Counted from the stretch's first letter, positions 33,845 through 43,433 are shown. The stretch is 64,000 bases of DNA from Acidimicrobium ferrooxidans (GCA_020723485.1 DYIU01000001.1:124001-188000); one strand, 5' to 3'. Notes: a model not told the origin generated them from the letters alone. Made by a program: numbers and translations.

Positions 33845-35330
33845 CTCGCGCCTCCAGTGTGCGGCGGGTCGCCTCAATGCGCTCGGCGCACCCGTCGGCC
33901 CCCCAGAACATTATAAGGTACACAAGGTCGGGGCCGACGGTGAGCCCGGTCACGGCCAGTCTGAACGGCCAGAGCACCTTCTTGGCCCCCCAGCCCCTCT
34001 CCTTCGCAGCGGCGCGCAGCGACTCGACGATGCCTTCAGCAGCCTCCCGGTCGGAGCCCCCTGCGGAGCGGAGGGCCTCTATGCAGAGCCCGAGCGCTTC
34101 GTCCAGGACGTCTGACTTATCGAGCTCGGCCCCGGCCTTATCGTCGATTGAGCCGGCGGGGCGGACATAGATGTCCGTAGGGCCGACCGCGTCGGTGAGT
34201 GTCTCCATGCCGTTGCGCACCGACTCGACCGCTAGCTCGAGCTTCTCCCGGGGCAGGGCCAGCAACTCGGCTCGCCCCTCGCGCTCGAGGAACGGCGCCA
34301 CCATGTCGGTGAGCTCTCCGCTCGAGAGCTTCTTCATGTGCTGCCGGTTGAGCCAGTTCAGCTTGTCGAAGTCGAATATCGCCTTGCTCGCGGACACTCC
34401 CGCGATGCCGAACTCACTCACCAGCTCTCCGAGCGTGAATATCTCGCGGTCGTCGCCGGGCGACCAGGAGAGCAGGGCCAGGTAGTTGGTGAGAGCGACC
34501 GGAAGGTACCCTTTCTCCCGGTAGTCCGATACGGAAGTGGAGCCGTGCCTCTTCGAGAGCTTGGCGCCGTCGGGCCCCATGAGGAGCGAATGGTGCAGGA
34601 ACTTCGGCGCGGTCGCCCCGAGCGCTCCGAAGAGGAGGACGTGGCGGACCGCGTTGGTGAGGTGGTCGTCGCCCCGGATGACGTGCGTTATCTCCATGGT
34701 GATGTCGTCGACCACCACGGCCAGGTGGAAACCTGCGCTGCCGTCGGAGCGCACGATGATGAAGTCGTCGATCTCGCCGGCGTCCACGACCACCTCGCCG
34801 CGGAGCATGTCTTCCACGGTGACGGACCCCTCCGGCACCAGGAAGCGGACCGTGGAGGGTGCGCCCTCCGATTCGAGCCGCTCGCGTTCGGCGGCCTCCA
34901 GTCCGAGGCACCTCCGGTCGTAGCGCCATGCCCGCCCGGACGATACCACGGACTTCCTGCGCGCCTCCAGTTCCCCGGGGGTGCAGTAACAGCGGTACGC
35001 CTTGCCCTCCGCAAGGAGGCGTTCGGCGTTCTCGCGGTAGATGTCACTGCGCTCGCTCTGCCGGTAAGGCCCGTGGGCGCCGCCTACGTCGGGGCCCTCG
35101 TCCCATTCGAGGCCCATCCAGTGAAGGGAATCGATTATGTCGCGCTCGAACTCTTCGCTCGAGCGCTCGGGGTCGGTGTCCTCGAGCCTCAGGACCAGCG
35201 ACCCGCCCGAGCCCCGTGCCACGAGCCAGTTGAACAGCGCCGTCCTGGCCGAGCCCAGGTGCAGCTTGCCGGTGGGGCTGGGGGCGAACCTCACCCTCGG
35301 GTTCGCGAGCGGACCCTCTGCCGGGCTCAT
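33837..35330 (-). CDS. gltX: Glutamyl-tRNA synthetase
   Basis: A 497-residue class I synthetase with [18 protein letters not shown] at the N-terminus (HLGS form of HIGH), the zinc-binding-like [14 protein letters not shown] in the editing/insertion region, [21 protein letters not shown] (KMSKS equivalent) and an anticodon-binding domain ending [22 protein letters not shown] 35330 overlaps the stop of the NfnA-like gene as ATGA; the upstream MRGGG extension is unlikely. Only one Glx synthetase appears in the window. Confidence 0.95.
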   Translation of the reverse strand: MSPAEGPLANPRVRFAPSPTGKLHLGSARTALFNWLVARGSGGSLVLRLEDTDPERSSEEFERDIIDSLHWMGLEWDEGPDVGGAHGPYRQSERSDIYRENAERLLAEGKAYRCYCTPGELEARRKSVVSSGRAWRYDRRCLGLEAAERERLESEGAPSTVRFLVPEGSVTVEDMLRGEVVVDAGEIDDFIIVRSDGSAGFHLAVVVDDITMEITHVIRGDDHLTNAVRHVLLFGALGATAPKFLHHSLLMGPDGAKLSKRHGSTSVSDYREKGYLPVALTNYLALLSWSPGDDREIFTLGELVSEFGIAGVSASKAIFDFDKLNWLNRQHMKKLSSGELTDMVAPFLEREGRAELLALPREKLELAVESVRNGMETLTDAVGPTDIYVRPAGSIDDKAGAELDKSDVLDEALGLCIEALRSAGGSDREAAEGIVESLRAAAKERGWGAKKVLWPFRLAVTGLTVGPDLVYLIMFWGADGCAERIEATRRTLEARDG

Positions 35331-36196
35331 GCCCCCTCCCCGCACGGGTGGTGGTAGGAGTCCGCGACCTCGGCGAAGAGAGTGCGCGACTCAGCCTCCT
35401 CGCCCTTGTATGCGCCGAGCCGCATCGTGAGCATCTCGAAGTCCACCTCGTGCCCGTCGAACTCCGGCCCGTCCACGCACGAGAACTTAGTCTCTCCGCC
35501 CACCTCGCACCGGCACGTGCCGCACATCCCGGTGCCGTCGAGCATTATAGCGTTGAGGCTGACCACCGTCGGTACGCCGTGCTCCCTGGTGAGCATCGAG
35601 ACGGCGCGCATCATCGGGACCGGTCCGACCGCTATAACGCGGTCAGGCCCCCATTCGTTGATGGCCCTCAGCAGGAGCGCGGTGACGAAACCTTTCTCGC
35701 CGACCGAGCCGTCGTCGGTCGCGATCTCGAGGGCGGCGCCCAGCGCCTCCATCCTGTCGGCGAGTATCAGGTGCTCCCGGTCCCGTGAGCCGAGCAGGAT
35801 CTTCACGTCGTTGCCCGCCTGCACGAAAGCGCGCGCGATAGGGTAGAGCGCAGCGATGCCGACGCCGCCCCCGACACAGGCGACCTTTCCGACCTTCTCG
35901 ACCTCGGTGGGGCGGCCGAGCGGTCCGACCACGTCCTGTATGCACTCACCGGGCTCGAGCCGGGCGAGCTTGTCGGTGGTGGTGCCGACCGCCTGGAAGA
36001 CTATCTCAATGGTCCCGCTCTCCTCGGAGTAATCCAAGAGCGTCAGCGGGACCCTCTCGCCCTTCTCGTCGGCCCTCACTATGACGAACTGGCCCGCTCG
36101 GGCAGCTGGGGGTATCCGCGGGGCACGTATCTCCATGCGGTAGACGTCCGGCGCGTACTGCTCCTTCGCCGTTATCTCGAACCTGTCATGCGCCAA
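35327..36196 (-). CDS. NfnA/SudB-type FAD/NAD-binding flavoprotein with 2Fe-2S site
   Basis: A 289-residue ferredoxin-NADP reductase-like protein: FAD motif RVPLTLLDY, NAD fold GGGVGIAALYPIARAF, VIAVGPVPMMRAVS and the C-terminal Cys set in GTGMCGTCRCEVGGETKFSCVDGPEFDGHEVDF that ligates a 2Fe-2S cluster. This is the sulfide dehydrogenase/NfnA and PyrK-like family; the partner NfnB-type subunit is not nearby. Encoded directly between a CooC-like ATPase (overlap 11 bases) and gltX, so a link to CO dehydrogenase electron flow is plausible but inferred. Confidence 0.85.
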   Translation of the reverse strand: MAHDRFEITAKEQYAPDVYRMEIRAPRIPPAARAGQFVIVRADEKGERVPLTLLDYSEESGTIEIVFQAVGTTTDKLARLEPGECIQDVVGPLGRPTEVEKVGKVACVGGGVGIAALYPIARAFVQAGNDVKILLGSRDREHLILADRMEALGAALEIATDDGSVGEKGFVTALLLRAINEWGPDRVIAVGPVPMMRAVSMLTREHGVPTVVSLNAIMLDGTGMCGTCRCEVGGETKFSCVDGPEFDGHEVDFEMLTMRLGAYKGEEAESRTLFAEVADSYHHPCGEGA

Positions 36197-36980
36197 CCGG
36201 CTCTCCTTCCAGTTCCTCCTCGAGCCTCCTCTTGATGCCCTCGATCTCGGCTACGAACCCGGGAGCGATGTCGTAGGCGGAGCTCCCCTCGAGGTCGGCC
36301 TTCCTGACTTCCTCGCTGAAGTGGACCGCTCCGATGTACTCTATGTCCTCGAGGTCCTCGCGCAGGACCTCGACCTCGTGGTCGTCGACCACCTTGTTGA
36401 ACACGACGAAGAGCCGCTGGACCCCTATCTGGCGAGCGAGCTTCGCCGTGACGCGCGCCGTCTGCACGCTGCGCAGGCCGGGCTCGGCCACTATGAGGAT
36501 GGCGTCCACGCTCTCAGAGGTGCCGCGGCCCAGGTGCTCGATGCCCGCCTCCATGTCCATCACCACCACGTCATCCCGGTCGAGGAGTATATGGCGCATG
36601 AGCGCCTTCAGCAGGACCGCCTCGGGGCAGACGCAGCCGCCGCCGCCTTCCTTGACCGTGCCCATGGCCAGCACCCTGACGCCTTCGTGCGTCAGGCATA
36701 TCTGGTCAGGAAGGTCGTCGACCTTCGGGTTCATCTTGAACATCTGGCCGAAAGTGCCGAGCTTGGCCCCTGTCCGCTCTTCGACGACGTCCTTCATCTC
36801 CGCGAGAGGCACGATGTCCATCGCAGTCTCCGGAGAGATTCCGATAGAGACTGCAAGGTTGGCATCCGGGTCGGCGTCGATGGCCAGCACCTTCCGGCCC
36901 TCGGACGCGAAGCTCCTGGCCAGCCCGGCGGCGATCGTGCTCTTGCCGACACCGCCCTTTCCGCTTATGGCTAGCTTCAT
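36186..36980 (-). CDS. CooC-like nickel-insertion ATPase (CO dehydrogenase maturation)
   Basis: A 264-residue MinD-type ATPase with Walker A ISGKGGVGKST, DADPDANLA, GTVKEGGGGCVCPEAVLLKALM with the conserved CxC, and VMDMEAGIEHLGRGT. The CxC motif and length match CooC/AcsF, which loads nickel into the C-cluster of CO dehydrogenase. No CO dehydrogenase gene lies in the window. Its 3' end overlaps the NfnA-like gene by 11 bases, so they are coupled. Confidence 0.87.
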   Translation of the reverse strand: MKLAISGKGGVGKSTIAAGLARSFASEGRKVLAIDADPDANLAVSIGISPETAMDIVPLAEMKDVVEERTGAKLGTFGQMFKMNPKVDDLPDQICLTHEGVRVLAMGTVKEGGGGCVCPEAVLLKALMRHILLDRDDVVVMDMEAGIEHLGRGTSESVDAILIVAEPGLRSVQTARVTAKLARQIGVQRLFVVFNKVVDDHEVEVLREDLEDIEYIGAVHFSEEVRKADLEGSSAYDIAPGFVAEIEGIKRRLEEELEGEPVGA

Positions 36981-37052
36981 CTATGCACCTCCGGAGATCA
37001 TCTGTAGTGAGCACTGCGGCAGGCACCATGATAACCGAAATGCGACACGGGG

Positions 37053-39011
37053 TCAGGCGGATTGGTCGAGGAGGTCCAGGAAGTGGCGCACGACCTCGGG
37101 GTCGAACTGGGAGCCGGCGTTCATGCGCAGCTCGGCGACCGCTTCCTCACGGCTCAGCGCGGACCTGTAGGGGCGATCGGAGGTCATGGCCTCGTAAGAA
37201 TCGGCTACCGCGATGATGCGCGCCCCGATGGGTATCTTCTCGCCGGCCTTTCCGTCCATGTAGCCGTGCCCGTCGAAGCGCTCGTGGTGGTGGTAGATTA
37301 TCGGGATGATGTTTCCCAGGTGTGGCAGCGGCTCGATGATGCGCATGCTCAGGGCGGGGTGCATCTTTATCGCCGTGTATTCCTCGTCGCTGAGCCTCCC
37401 GGGCTTGTTGAGAATACTGTCCGGCACGCCGATCTTCCCGAGGTCGTGCAGCAGACCGGCCAGGCGTATCTCCTCTACCTCCTCGATCGACATGCCCATC
37501 GACTCGGCTATGGCGACGGCGTACTGCGTCACCCTGGCCGAGTGGCCCACCGTATAAGGGTCACGCGCCTCGATCGCGGCGGCGAGGGCACCGATGGCGC
37601 CCAGGTAGGTGGTCTGCAGCCTGTCGTAGAGCTGGGTGTTCTCTATCGACACCGCGGCCTGGGCCGCGAAGTTCTTGAACATCTCCAGCTCGTCCTTGCT
37701 GTAGTTCTCGCCCGGCCTGGAGGAGCCCACGGCCAGGACCCCCACCACCTTGTCGCGCACAAGCATCGGGGCCAGGATGGCGGCTTCGACCTCGAGGAAG
37801 AGCCCGGGGACCGGTACATCCCTGGCCCCTTTGCGCCACAGGACCGTCTCCTGCATCTCGGTGACCCATTGAACCGCCCCGTTAAAAGCATCTCCGCTCG
37901 CCCACGAAGGATCGCCGATCGAGGCCTCCACCTCCAGCTCGTTGAACATCTCTTCCAGGACCATCATCAGGCCGCTATCAGCCCTGACCAGTGCACAGCC
38001 CATCTCGAGAAGGCTCTGCCGCTGTTCTTTCGGATCGATGAACGAGGTCATGGAGCGCGCGACGATGCCTATCGCGGCCATGTGCTTGAGCCGGGTCTCC
38101 ATCTCGGCCATCAGCCCGCTCTTCTCTATAGCCAGGGCAGCCTGGCTCGCCAGTGCGATGGCCATGTCGATCTGCTCCTGGGTGAACTGCCCGGCCTTTG
38201 CCGCGTCCAGCATCAGGACGCCTATCTCCCTTTCCGCCGAGCGCAGCGGGACAAGAAGGGCGATCGGCGTGTCGTAGTTCGCCAGTACCGCCTCCAGTTC
38301 GCTGGGGTTGTTCCCTTCCTCCAGGATGACCGGCCCGCCCAGCGAGATAACGGCGCCGAGCGCCGCGAGCTCGTCGGGAGTGCGCTCCAGCAGGCGCTTC
38401 AGCGCGTCCGAGTAGTTCGCCGCCACCGGCTGCAGCTTCCCGTCATCGTCGAAGAGGAGGAGCGCGCACCGCGGCAGCCCGGTGATACTGACCACCTGGT
38501 CCACTATCCCCCGGTACATCTGGAACTCGTCGCTCTCGCCCGAGAGCACCTCGGTAAGGGCGTAGAGGGCCTCCATGCGCTCGGTGCTGGCTGCCACCTT
38601 GATGTCACGCGAGCCCAGGTAGCTGTGCACCATCATGAACCAGCAGTCGTTGAGGACCGACTCGACCACCATCATGGCGTCGACGAGGTCGGACAGCTTG
38701 ACCCCGCCCGATTCCACCAGCTCTTCCATGACGGTCCATGTCGCCCTCTTCAGGATGTCGGAGGTGCGGGGGATGTCCGACATGGGCAGGTCTCTCTCGG
38801 AATACTGCTTGCCTATCGCTTCCCACCGAGTGAAGAGCGCGGCGCTCTGCCTGGTGTTGAGGGCTTCGACCAGCAGCTCGAGGGTAAGCTGCGCCTGCTT
38901 CATGACCTCCTCGGGCGTGACCACCGCCGACGGGCCCTCGGCGAGCAGGCGGTCGAGCTCCTTCAGGATGTCCGCTTCGTGTTCGAGTATGGCTTCAGCT
39001 ATCCACTTCAC
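37053..39011 (-). CDS. GAF-domain HD-GYP cyclic-di-GMP phosphodiesterase-like protein
   Basis: A 652-residue cytoplasmic protein. The first 130 residues are helical; two GAF domains follow (about 145-290 and 310-455, with the CALLLFDDDGKL and ILAPMLVRDKVVGVLAVG cores). The HD-GYP domain is at about 475-652, HSARVTQYAVAIAE, LLHDLGKIGVPDSILNKPG, HHHERFDGHGY and AVADSYEAMTSDRPYR. The GYP triplet reads GYM instead of GYP. Likely degrades c-di-GMP after sensing a small molecule. GTG start; no strong Shine-Dalgarno. Confidence 0.9.
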   Translation of the reverse strand: MKWIAEAILEHEADILKELDRLLAEGPSAVVTPEEVMKQAQLTLELLVEALNTRQSAALFTRWEAIGKQYSERDLPMSDIPRTSDILKRATWTVMEELVESGGVKLSDLVDAMMVVESVLNDCWFMMVHSYLGSRDIKVAASTERMEALYALTEVLSGESDEFQMYRGIVDQVVSITGLPRCALLLFDDDGKLQPVAANYSDALKRLLERTPDELAALGAVISLGGPVILEEGNNPSELEAVLANYDTPIALLVPLRSAEREIGVLMLDAAKAGQFTQEQIDMAIALASQAALAIEKSGLMAEMETRLKHMAAIGIVARSMTSFIDPKEQRQSLLEMGCALVRADSGLMMVLEEMFNELEVEASIGDPSWASGDAFNGAVQWVTEMQETVLWRKGARDVPVPGLFLEVEAAILAPMLVRDKVVGVLAVGSSRPGENYSKDELEMFKNFAAQAAVSIENTQLYDRLQTTYLGAIGALAAAIEARDPYTVGHSARVTQYAVAIAESMGMSIEEVEEIRLAGLLHDLGKIGVPDSILNKPGRLSDEEYTAIKMHPALSMRIIEPLPHLGNIIPIIYHHHERFDGHGYMDGKAGEKIPIGARIIAVADSYEAMTSDRPYRSALSREEAVAELRMNAGSQFDPEVVRHFLDLLDQSA

Positions 39012-39101
39012 AGTTTAATCCCTGTCCGCGGCCAAGCAGGCCAGGTGAGTGCGCACTGAGATTCTATCATTTCGGACGCCCGTGCACCGACCGGCGGTCG
39101 C

Positions 39102-40364
39102 TCAGAGGGACTCTATGAACGCCTCCAGGCGAGTCCGGAGCTGCCCCTCGCTGTGCTCGCGCCTGTCAAGGCACTCTCCTTCCAGGACCAGCGTCCGTAT
39201 TCCGGCGCGGCTCAGCCCGTCCCGCACCTGCCTCGCACACCCGCTCGACTGCCTGCACCCCCGGTGGCTGAAATGCACCGCTCCATCCACACCGTAGCTG
39301 CGGGCGAGCTCGACCATCCTGTCAGCCCTCCGGCTCGCCGGGCCGACCGACGGGTGGCTGAGTACCTTCTCGGCGAGCGAGTGGTAGGGGCGGGACGGGT
39401 CCATGAGCGGCCAGAACATGCGGTTGTACTCCTCGCACACTATGACCGCCCCCTTCTCCCGGAGGAGTTCCGGGAGCCCGGTCGGGAAGTAAGGCTTCAG
39501 GTGCATCCACAGGAGCCTGTGCTTCTGCCCGGCCGGCGCCATGGAGCCGCCGCCCTTTTCCAGCTCCGACGCGAGCTTCCGGTAGAACTCCACGCAGTCC
39601 CTGGTGCCGGGCATCGCGGCGAGGGCCGCCATGTGCCCTAGGGCCTGCCATCCGTCCAGCGGGCACGGTTCTCCCTGGCGCTGCTGCTCGACGCGCAGCC
39701 CGTGGGCCCGGGCCTCGTTGGACAGCTCGATGGCGCCGGCGATGCCTGAGTCCGCCTCACGCCTCGATGAGCCGGACACTCCCGCGAGCAGGCGCGCCGC
39801 GTGCTCGAGGCGCCCCGCCATCGCGTCGAGCTCCCCCGCCGGCGGGCCCCAGGCGGGCACCTCTATCGACACGTGCTCCACCCCGTAGAGCCGTGAGAGC
39901 CCGGCGAACGAGAGAGGCGCCGAGTCGCAGAGGCACGACGTGGAAAGGATTATGTCCGGCGCGGGGAGGAACCCCTCGAGCGCCGCGCCGATGGCTATCC
40001 TGTGGAACGAGCACAGGTCGGCCGAGAAGCCCTCGGCGGCTGCGCGCTCGAGGAACCTCTCGCCCATGCCAGCAGTGGTAAGGACAGCCGCCGCTATCTC
40101 CGGGTAGAACGACACCGCCCCGCTTCCATGGACTATCTCGCTGGGGAAGAGAAGGCTCGCCCAGGCGACCGGCCGGCGGGCCAGGAATGCGTCGCTGGTG
40201 CTGCGGAGCGCGTACTGAAGGCCGGCGGCCTCTGCCGGGCTGCCGGGCCGGCCGAGAGGGGACCTGGCGACCCCCCTGACCACCTTCCAGAAGGCTCGCG
40301 ACCGCAGCATCTCCGGTGAAAGGCTCGTCCTGAACCTCTCGCCGAGCGTTTCCACCAGCGGCAC
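39102..40364 (-). CDS. 2-hydroxyacyl-CoA dehydratase-like subunit (HgdB/FldC family), first of pair
   Basis: A 420-residue protein with the Fe-S ligand-type motifs STSCLCDSAPLSF (a substrate-pocket cluster Cys) and VHFSHRGCRQSSGCARQ, plus the WMHLKPYFPTGLPELLREKGAVIV domain swap region. These match the B/C subunits of the 2-hydroxyglutaryl-CoA and benzoyl-CoA reductase family. GTG start directly abuts the partner stop. No ATP-dependent activator (HgdC/BadF) is adjacent, so it is either activated in trans or has another function. Confidence 0.82.
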   Translation of the reverse strand: MPLVETLGERFRTSLSPEMLRSRAFWKVVRGVARSPLGRPGSPAEAAGLQYALRSTSDAFLARRPVAWASLLFPSEIVHGSGAVSFYPEIAAAVLTTAGMGERFLERAAAEGFSADLCSFHRIAIGAALEGFLPAPDIILSTSCLCDSAPLSFAGLSRLYGVEHVSIEVPAWGPPAGELDAMAGRLEHAARLLAGVSGSSRREADSGIAGAIELSNEARAHGLRVEQQRQGEPCPLDGWQALGHMAALAAMPGTRDCVEFYRKLASELEKGGGSMAPAGQKHRLLWMHLKPYFPTGLPELLREKGAVIVCEEYNRMFWPLMDPSRPYHSLAEKVLSHPSVGPASRRADRMVELARSYGVDGAVHFSHRGCRQSSGCARQVRDGLSRAGIRTLVLEGECLDRREHSEGQLRTRLEAFIESL

Positions 40365-41432
40365 CTATATCATCTCCATGAAGGCTTCCACGCGGGTCAG
40401 CACCTGCCCCAGGTTATCGTCGATGTAATCGCTGTTCACGACCAGGGAGGGGATGCCCGCCCCGTCGAGGCTCCTCTCGAGCGCGGGCAGGTCGTAGAGG
40501 AACGGGTCGCAGAACATCAGGGGCACTATGATGACCCCGCGGGCGCCGAGCCTCCTGCAGTCCTCGATGAGGCGCTGGTGCCTCTCCATGCTTTCGAACA
40601 TCCGCGGGCACGGGTTCCTTTCGAGGTACGTCTCGGCGAGGTGGGCCAGAAGCGGCTCGAGGCCGGCCTGCGCGTCCGGGGGGGAGTGGTCCGGGCCCCA
40701 GGTGATGGACCTGTCCGCCGAGCAGAGGTCCAGCGCCACGACGGCCCCGCCGCACGAGTCGACCACCCCGAGGAGCCTGCCCGGCCTTATGATGTTGCCG
40801 GTGACCACCACCGGCTTGCCGGGGGAGCCGGCGCGGCGCGCGGCAGCGGCCCCGCCCGGCGGATCGGCTGAAGCGGCCTGCTCTGCGATGAACAGGCCCA
40901 TGTACTCCTCCGAACCGAGCCTGTCCTCCGGTCGCGACTGCTCGAGGGCCGCCGCGCCGAGGCGGGCCTCGACCCTGCGCCGCTCCTCGATGGCCTCGAG
41001 AAGCGCCCCGGCGGTAACAGGCTGCCCGGTGTACTCCTCCAGCGCGCCTGCCAGTCCGCGGATCGCGCGCAGGTAATGCTCAAGCGCTGGAGCCGTGCGC
41101 TCGTGGGGTACATCGAACATGTAGGTGAAATCCGGGCCGCAGTAGTGTTCCCAGGCGTCGTACAGGCGCCGCAGGTTGTCGCAGCAGCCGGCCACGACCA
41201 CCGCCCTCGGAGCTGGGCCCGCGAGCCCCTGCTCCAGGCAGGCCCGCACGTAAGGACACATGCTCGTACCCAGGATGGAGTCAGCCGTCGGTGTGGCTCC
41301 CGCCGCCCCGAACAGCCTGACGGGCTCCAGCCCGGCCGCCGCGATGAGCTCGAGCGGGGTGTAGGCGCAGAACCACCCAACGCTGCGGCTGTTGAAACGG
41401 GTCCTCACCAGTGGTGACTCCAACGCTTTCAC
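40365..41432 (-). CDS. 2-hydroxyacyl-CoA dehydratase-like subunit, second of pair
   Basis: A 355-residue protein of the same family: GWFCAYTPLELIAAAGLEPVRLFG, a SMCPYVRACLEQ segment and VVAGCCDNLRRLYDAWE, the usual cluster-Cys CCD motif, then IVPLMFCDPFLYDLPALE. ATG 41432 overlaps the nth-like stop as ATGA, so both dehydratase-like genes belong to the nth transcript. Two non-identical subunits imply a heterodimer. Substrate unknown. Confidence 0.83.
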   Translation of the reverse strand: MKALESPLVRTRFNSRSVGWFCAYTPLELIAAAGLEPVRLFGAAGATPTADSILGTSMCPYVRACLEQGLAGPAPRAVVVAGCCDNLRRLYDAWEHYCGPDFTYMFDVPHERTAPALEHYLRAIRGLAGALEEYTGQPVTAGALLEAIEERRRVEARLGAAALEQSRPEDRLGSEEYMGLFIAEQAASADPPGGAAAARRAGSPGKPVVVTGNIIRPGRLLGVVDSCGGAVVALDLCSADRSITWGPDHSPPDAQAGLEPLLAHLAETYLERNPCPRMFESMERHQRLIEDCRRLGARGVIIVPLMFCDPFLYDLPALERSLDGAGIPSLVVNSDYIDDNLGQVLTRVEAFMEMI

Positions 41433-42115
41433 CGCGTCGACTGGTAGAGGTCGCAGACGGCGTTCAGCGGGCAGATCTCGTGCCTCGGCCCGCGCGCGTG
41501 ACAGATCTCCCGGCCCAGGTGCACCAGGTTCAGGTGCATCCTCGGGCGCTTCGCGGGAGGAACGAGCTCCTCGAGCTCGTGCTCGGCCTTCACCGCGTCC
41601 GTCCGCTCGTCGATGAGCCCGAGCCTCCTCGATGTCCTGAGCACGTGGGTGTCAACGGGAAGCACCTTCCGTCCGTCCGCGAACATCAGGACCACCGAGG
41701 CCGTCTTCGGGCCCACTCCGGGCAGCGACGTCAGGAACCCGCGCGCCTCCGGAACCGGCATCCGTCGCAGGAACTCGAGCGATGTGTCTCCACGCTGGGC
41801 CTCGAGTGAGTTCAGTATTTCCTTAATCGCCCTTGACTTCTGCTTCGAGAGACCGCCGGGCCTGATTGCGCGCTCTATCTCTGCGAGCGGCGCTTTCCCG
41901 ATGTCATCCGCAGTGGGGAACTCGTCCGTGAGGCGCCGGTATGCCAGGTTGTAGTTGCGCCTGTGCGTGTTCTGGGAGAGCACCGCGTGGATGAGCTCAT
42001 GGGTCATGTCCCGGTCGTTCCCGGGAACGGTGAGCCCGAACGCCTTTACCAGGCGGCGGTCGACCTCCTGCGCTTTCTGCTTCCTTGCGGCCAGGTCCTG
42101 GTTCACCGACGGCAC
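41429..42115 (-). CDS. nth: Endonuclease III-like HhH-GPD DNA glycosylase
   Basis: A 228-residue HhH-GPD protein with the helix-hairpin-helix SLPGVGPKTASVVLMF containing the catalytic Lys, and VDTHVLRTSRRLGL with the catalytic Asp. The C-terminal cluster loop reads C-X6-H-X2-C-X5-C (CHARGPRHEIC, PLNAVC); the second of the four usual cysteines is His. Glycosylase/AP lyase for oxidised pyrimidines is the family function. It heads the pair of dehydratase-like genes. Confidence 0.87.
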   Translation of the reverse strand: MPSVNQDLAARKQKAQEVDRRLVKAFGLTVPGNDRDMTHELIHAVLSQNTHRRNYNLAYRRLTDEFPTADDIGKAPLAEIERAIRPGGLSKQKSRAIKEILNSLEAQRGDTSLEFLRRMPVPEARGFLTSLPGVGPKTASVVLMFADGRKVLPVDTHVLRTSRRLGLIDERTDAVKAEHELEELVPPAKRPRMHLNLVHLGREICHARGPRHEICPLNAVCDLYQSTR

Positions 42116-42122
42116 GGCTCTC

Positions 42123-43433
42123 TCAGAACTTTATCGGGGCGACCCGGGCGGTGGAGCGGTGGAGCTTCGCCGCGGCGAGGAGCCTTATTGAAGTGAACGG
42201 GTCCAGCGGGGCCAGCTTGAGCGTGCTGACCTTCATGAGCCTCGCCAGGCCTCCTATGCTCCCGGCGAGGTCGTTGCACTCGGTAGTGTACTGGACGTTC
42301 TTCCTGCCCAGCCTCGACACCAGCGTCTGGTAGGTCTCCTCGTAGGCGCAGGGGCCCGCGACATAGACCCTGCCGGTTATGCCTTCGATCTGCCCGGGGG
42401 CGAAGCCCTTGCCCATCACGATGGTAAAGCCGCCCTTGCCTTCGTAGTCGAGGTAGAAGTTCTGCAGGCCGGCCATTGTGTTGGCGTCGCAGCCCTCCAG
42501 GCAGTTGCGGTCCGTCCCGCGGATGACCTCGACGTCCGGCGGGAACGCGTCGTAGAGCTGGTACGGGTACTTCTCCTTGAAGCGGTCCAGGGACTCGCCG
42601 ACTATCTCTATCCGGTCAAGGTCCGCGCACCCCAGCCCCATCTCGCGCGCCTCCGCCAGGTGGGCCACCTCGTCGACCGAGTACCCGAAGATCCTCGCGC
42701 ATACGGTGTCAACCGCCAGGGTGTCGGTGCCTCCCACCAGTATGTTGAACGGCACCAGGGACTGCTTCTGGAGCGCCACGGGAGGGTAGTGGCCGTAGAC
42801 GGTGCCGACCGTGCCGTCCACGAGCGTGAAGTCCGGCTTGATGACGCTGTAGATGTCGGCGAGCTTGCGGTGCAGGTTCCAGTTGTGGTCGGAAGCCCTG
42901 TCCTTGTGCATTATGAGGCCGTACTGGTTCTTGATGCCGCAGGTCAGCACGGCCATCGAGTGCAGCTTGAGCTTGGGGACGTTGATGTAGGTCACCTCGT
43001 CGCGGTCGTCAATAATGCGTTTTACGTGCTCCGACACGCTTATCTCATAACCCATGTGCGGCAGCGTGACGCGAGACTGTTTTCCCTCGTCGAGGTAGAG
43101 GCACCGGGCGCCCCTGCGCCTGGCGGCCTCCTTGAAACCCACCCCGTGGAAGACGAGCCTGGTGAAGTTGCCCTGGGTGGCGTTCTCCATGAGGTAGAGC
43201 TTCTGGGCCCCGGCGTCCCTGCAGTAATCGAGCACGGCGCCGGTGACGTCGACGCTCGTATAGCAATACTGCTTGGAGTCTATCGCGTTGACCTTGACGA
43301 AGACCTCACGGGGCTTGGCCTTGATTATCCCGGACACCCCGTTTTCGTCCATGACGCGCTTCACCGCGCCGTCGAGGTCTCTCTTGATGTCAGTGATGGA
43401 TACCCTGGCGCTGCTGGTGGATCCCGCGGACAT
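42123..43433 (-). CDS. DUF362 domain protein
   Basis: A 436-residue protein starting MSAGSTSSARVSITDIK at ATG 43433 with GGAGGTGG upstream; the long upstream frame is the shadow of lysA. The conserved segments are VFVKVNAIDSKQYCYT, LYLMENATQGNF, YINVPKLKLHSMAVLTCGIKNQYG, VDGTVGTVYGHYPP and LVGGTDTLAVDTVCARIFGY, typical of DUF362. The ferredoxin-type C-terminus of some members is absent; C-terminal Cys appear in GPCAYEET and TECNDL. Biochemical role unknown. Confidence 0.85.
   Translation of the reverse strand: MSAGSTSSARVSITDIKRDLDGAVKRVMDENGVSGIIKAKPREVFVKVNAIDSKQYCYTSVDVTGAVLDYCRDAGAQKLYLMENATQGNFTRLVFHGVGFKEAARRRGARCLYLDEGKQSRVTLPHMGYEISVSEHVKRIIDDRDEVTYINVPKLKLHSMAVLTCGIKNQYGLIMHKDRASDHNWNLHRKLADIYSVIKPDFTLVDGTVGTVYGHYPPVALQKQSLVPFNILVGGTDTLAVDTVCARIFGYSVDEVAHLAEAREMGLGCADLDRIEIVGESLDRFKEKYPYQLYDAFPPDVEVIRGTDRNCLEGCDANTMAGLQNFYLDYEGKGGFTIVMGKGFAPGQIEGITGRVYVAGPCAYEETYQTLVSRLGRKNVQYTTECNDLAGSIGGLARLMKVSTLKLAPLDPFTSIRLLAAAKLHRSTARVAPIKF

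Noticed and set aside
37048-37060. GGGGTCAGG near the HD-GYP gene stop, as a fifth repeat element
   Set aside because: No complementary arm nearby and it overlaps the stop codon; chance match.
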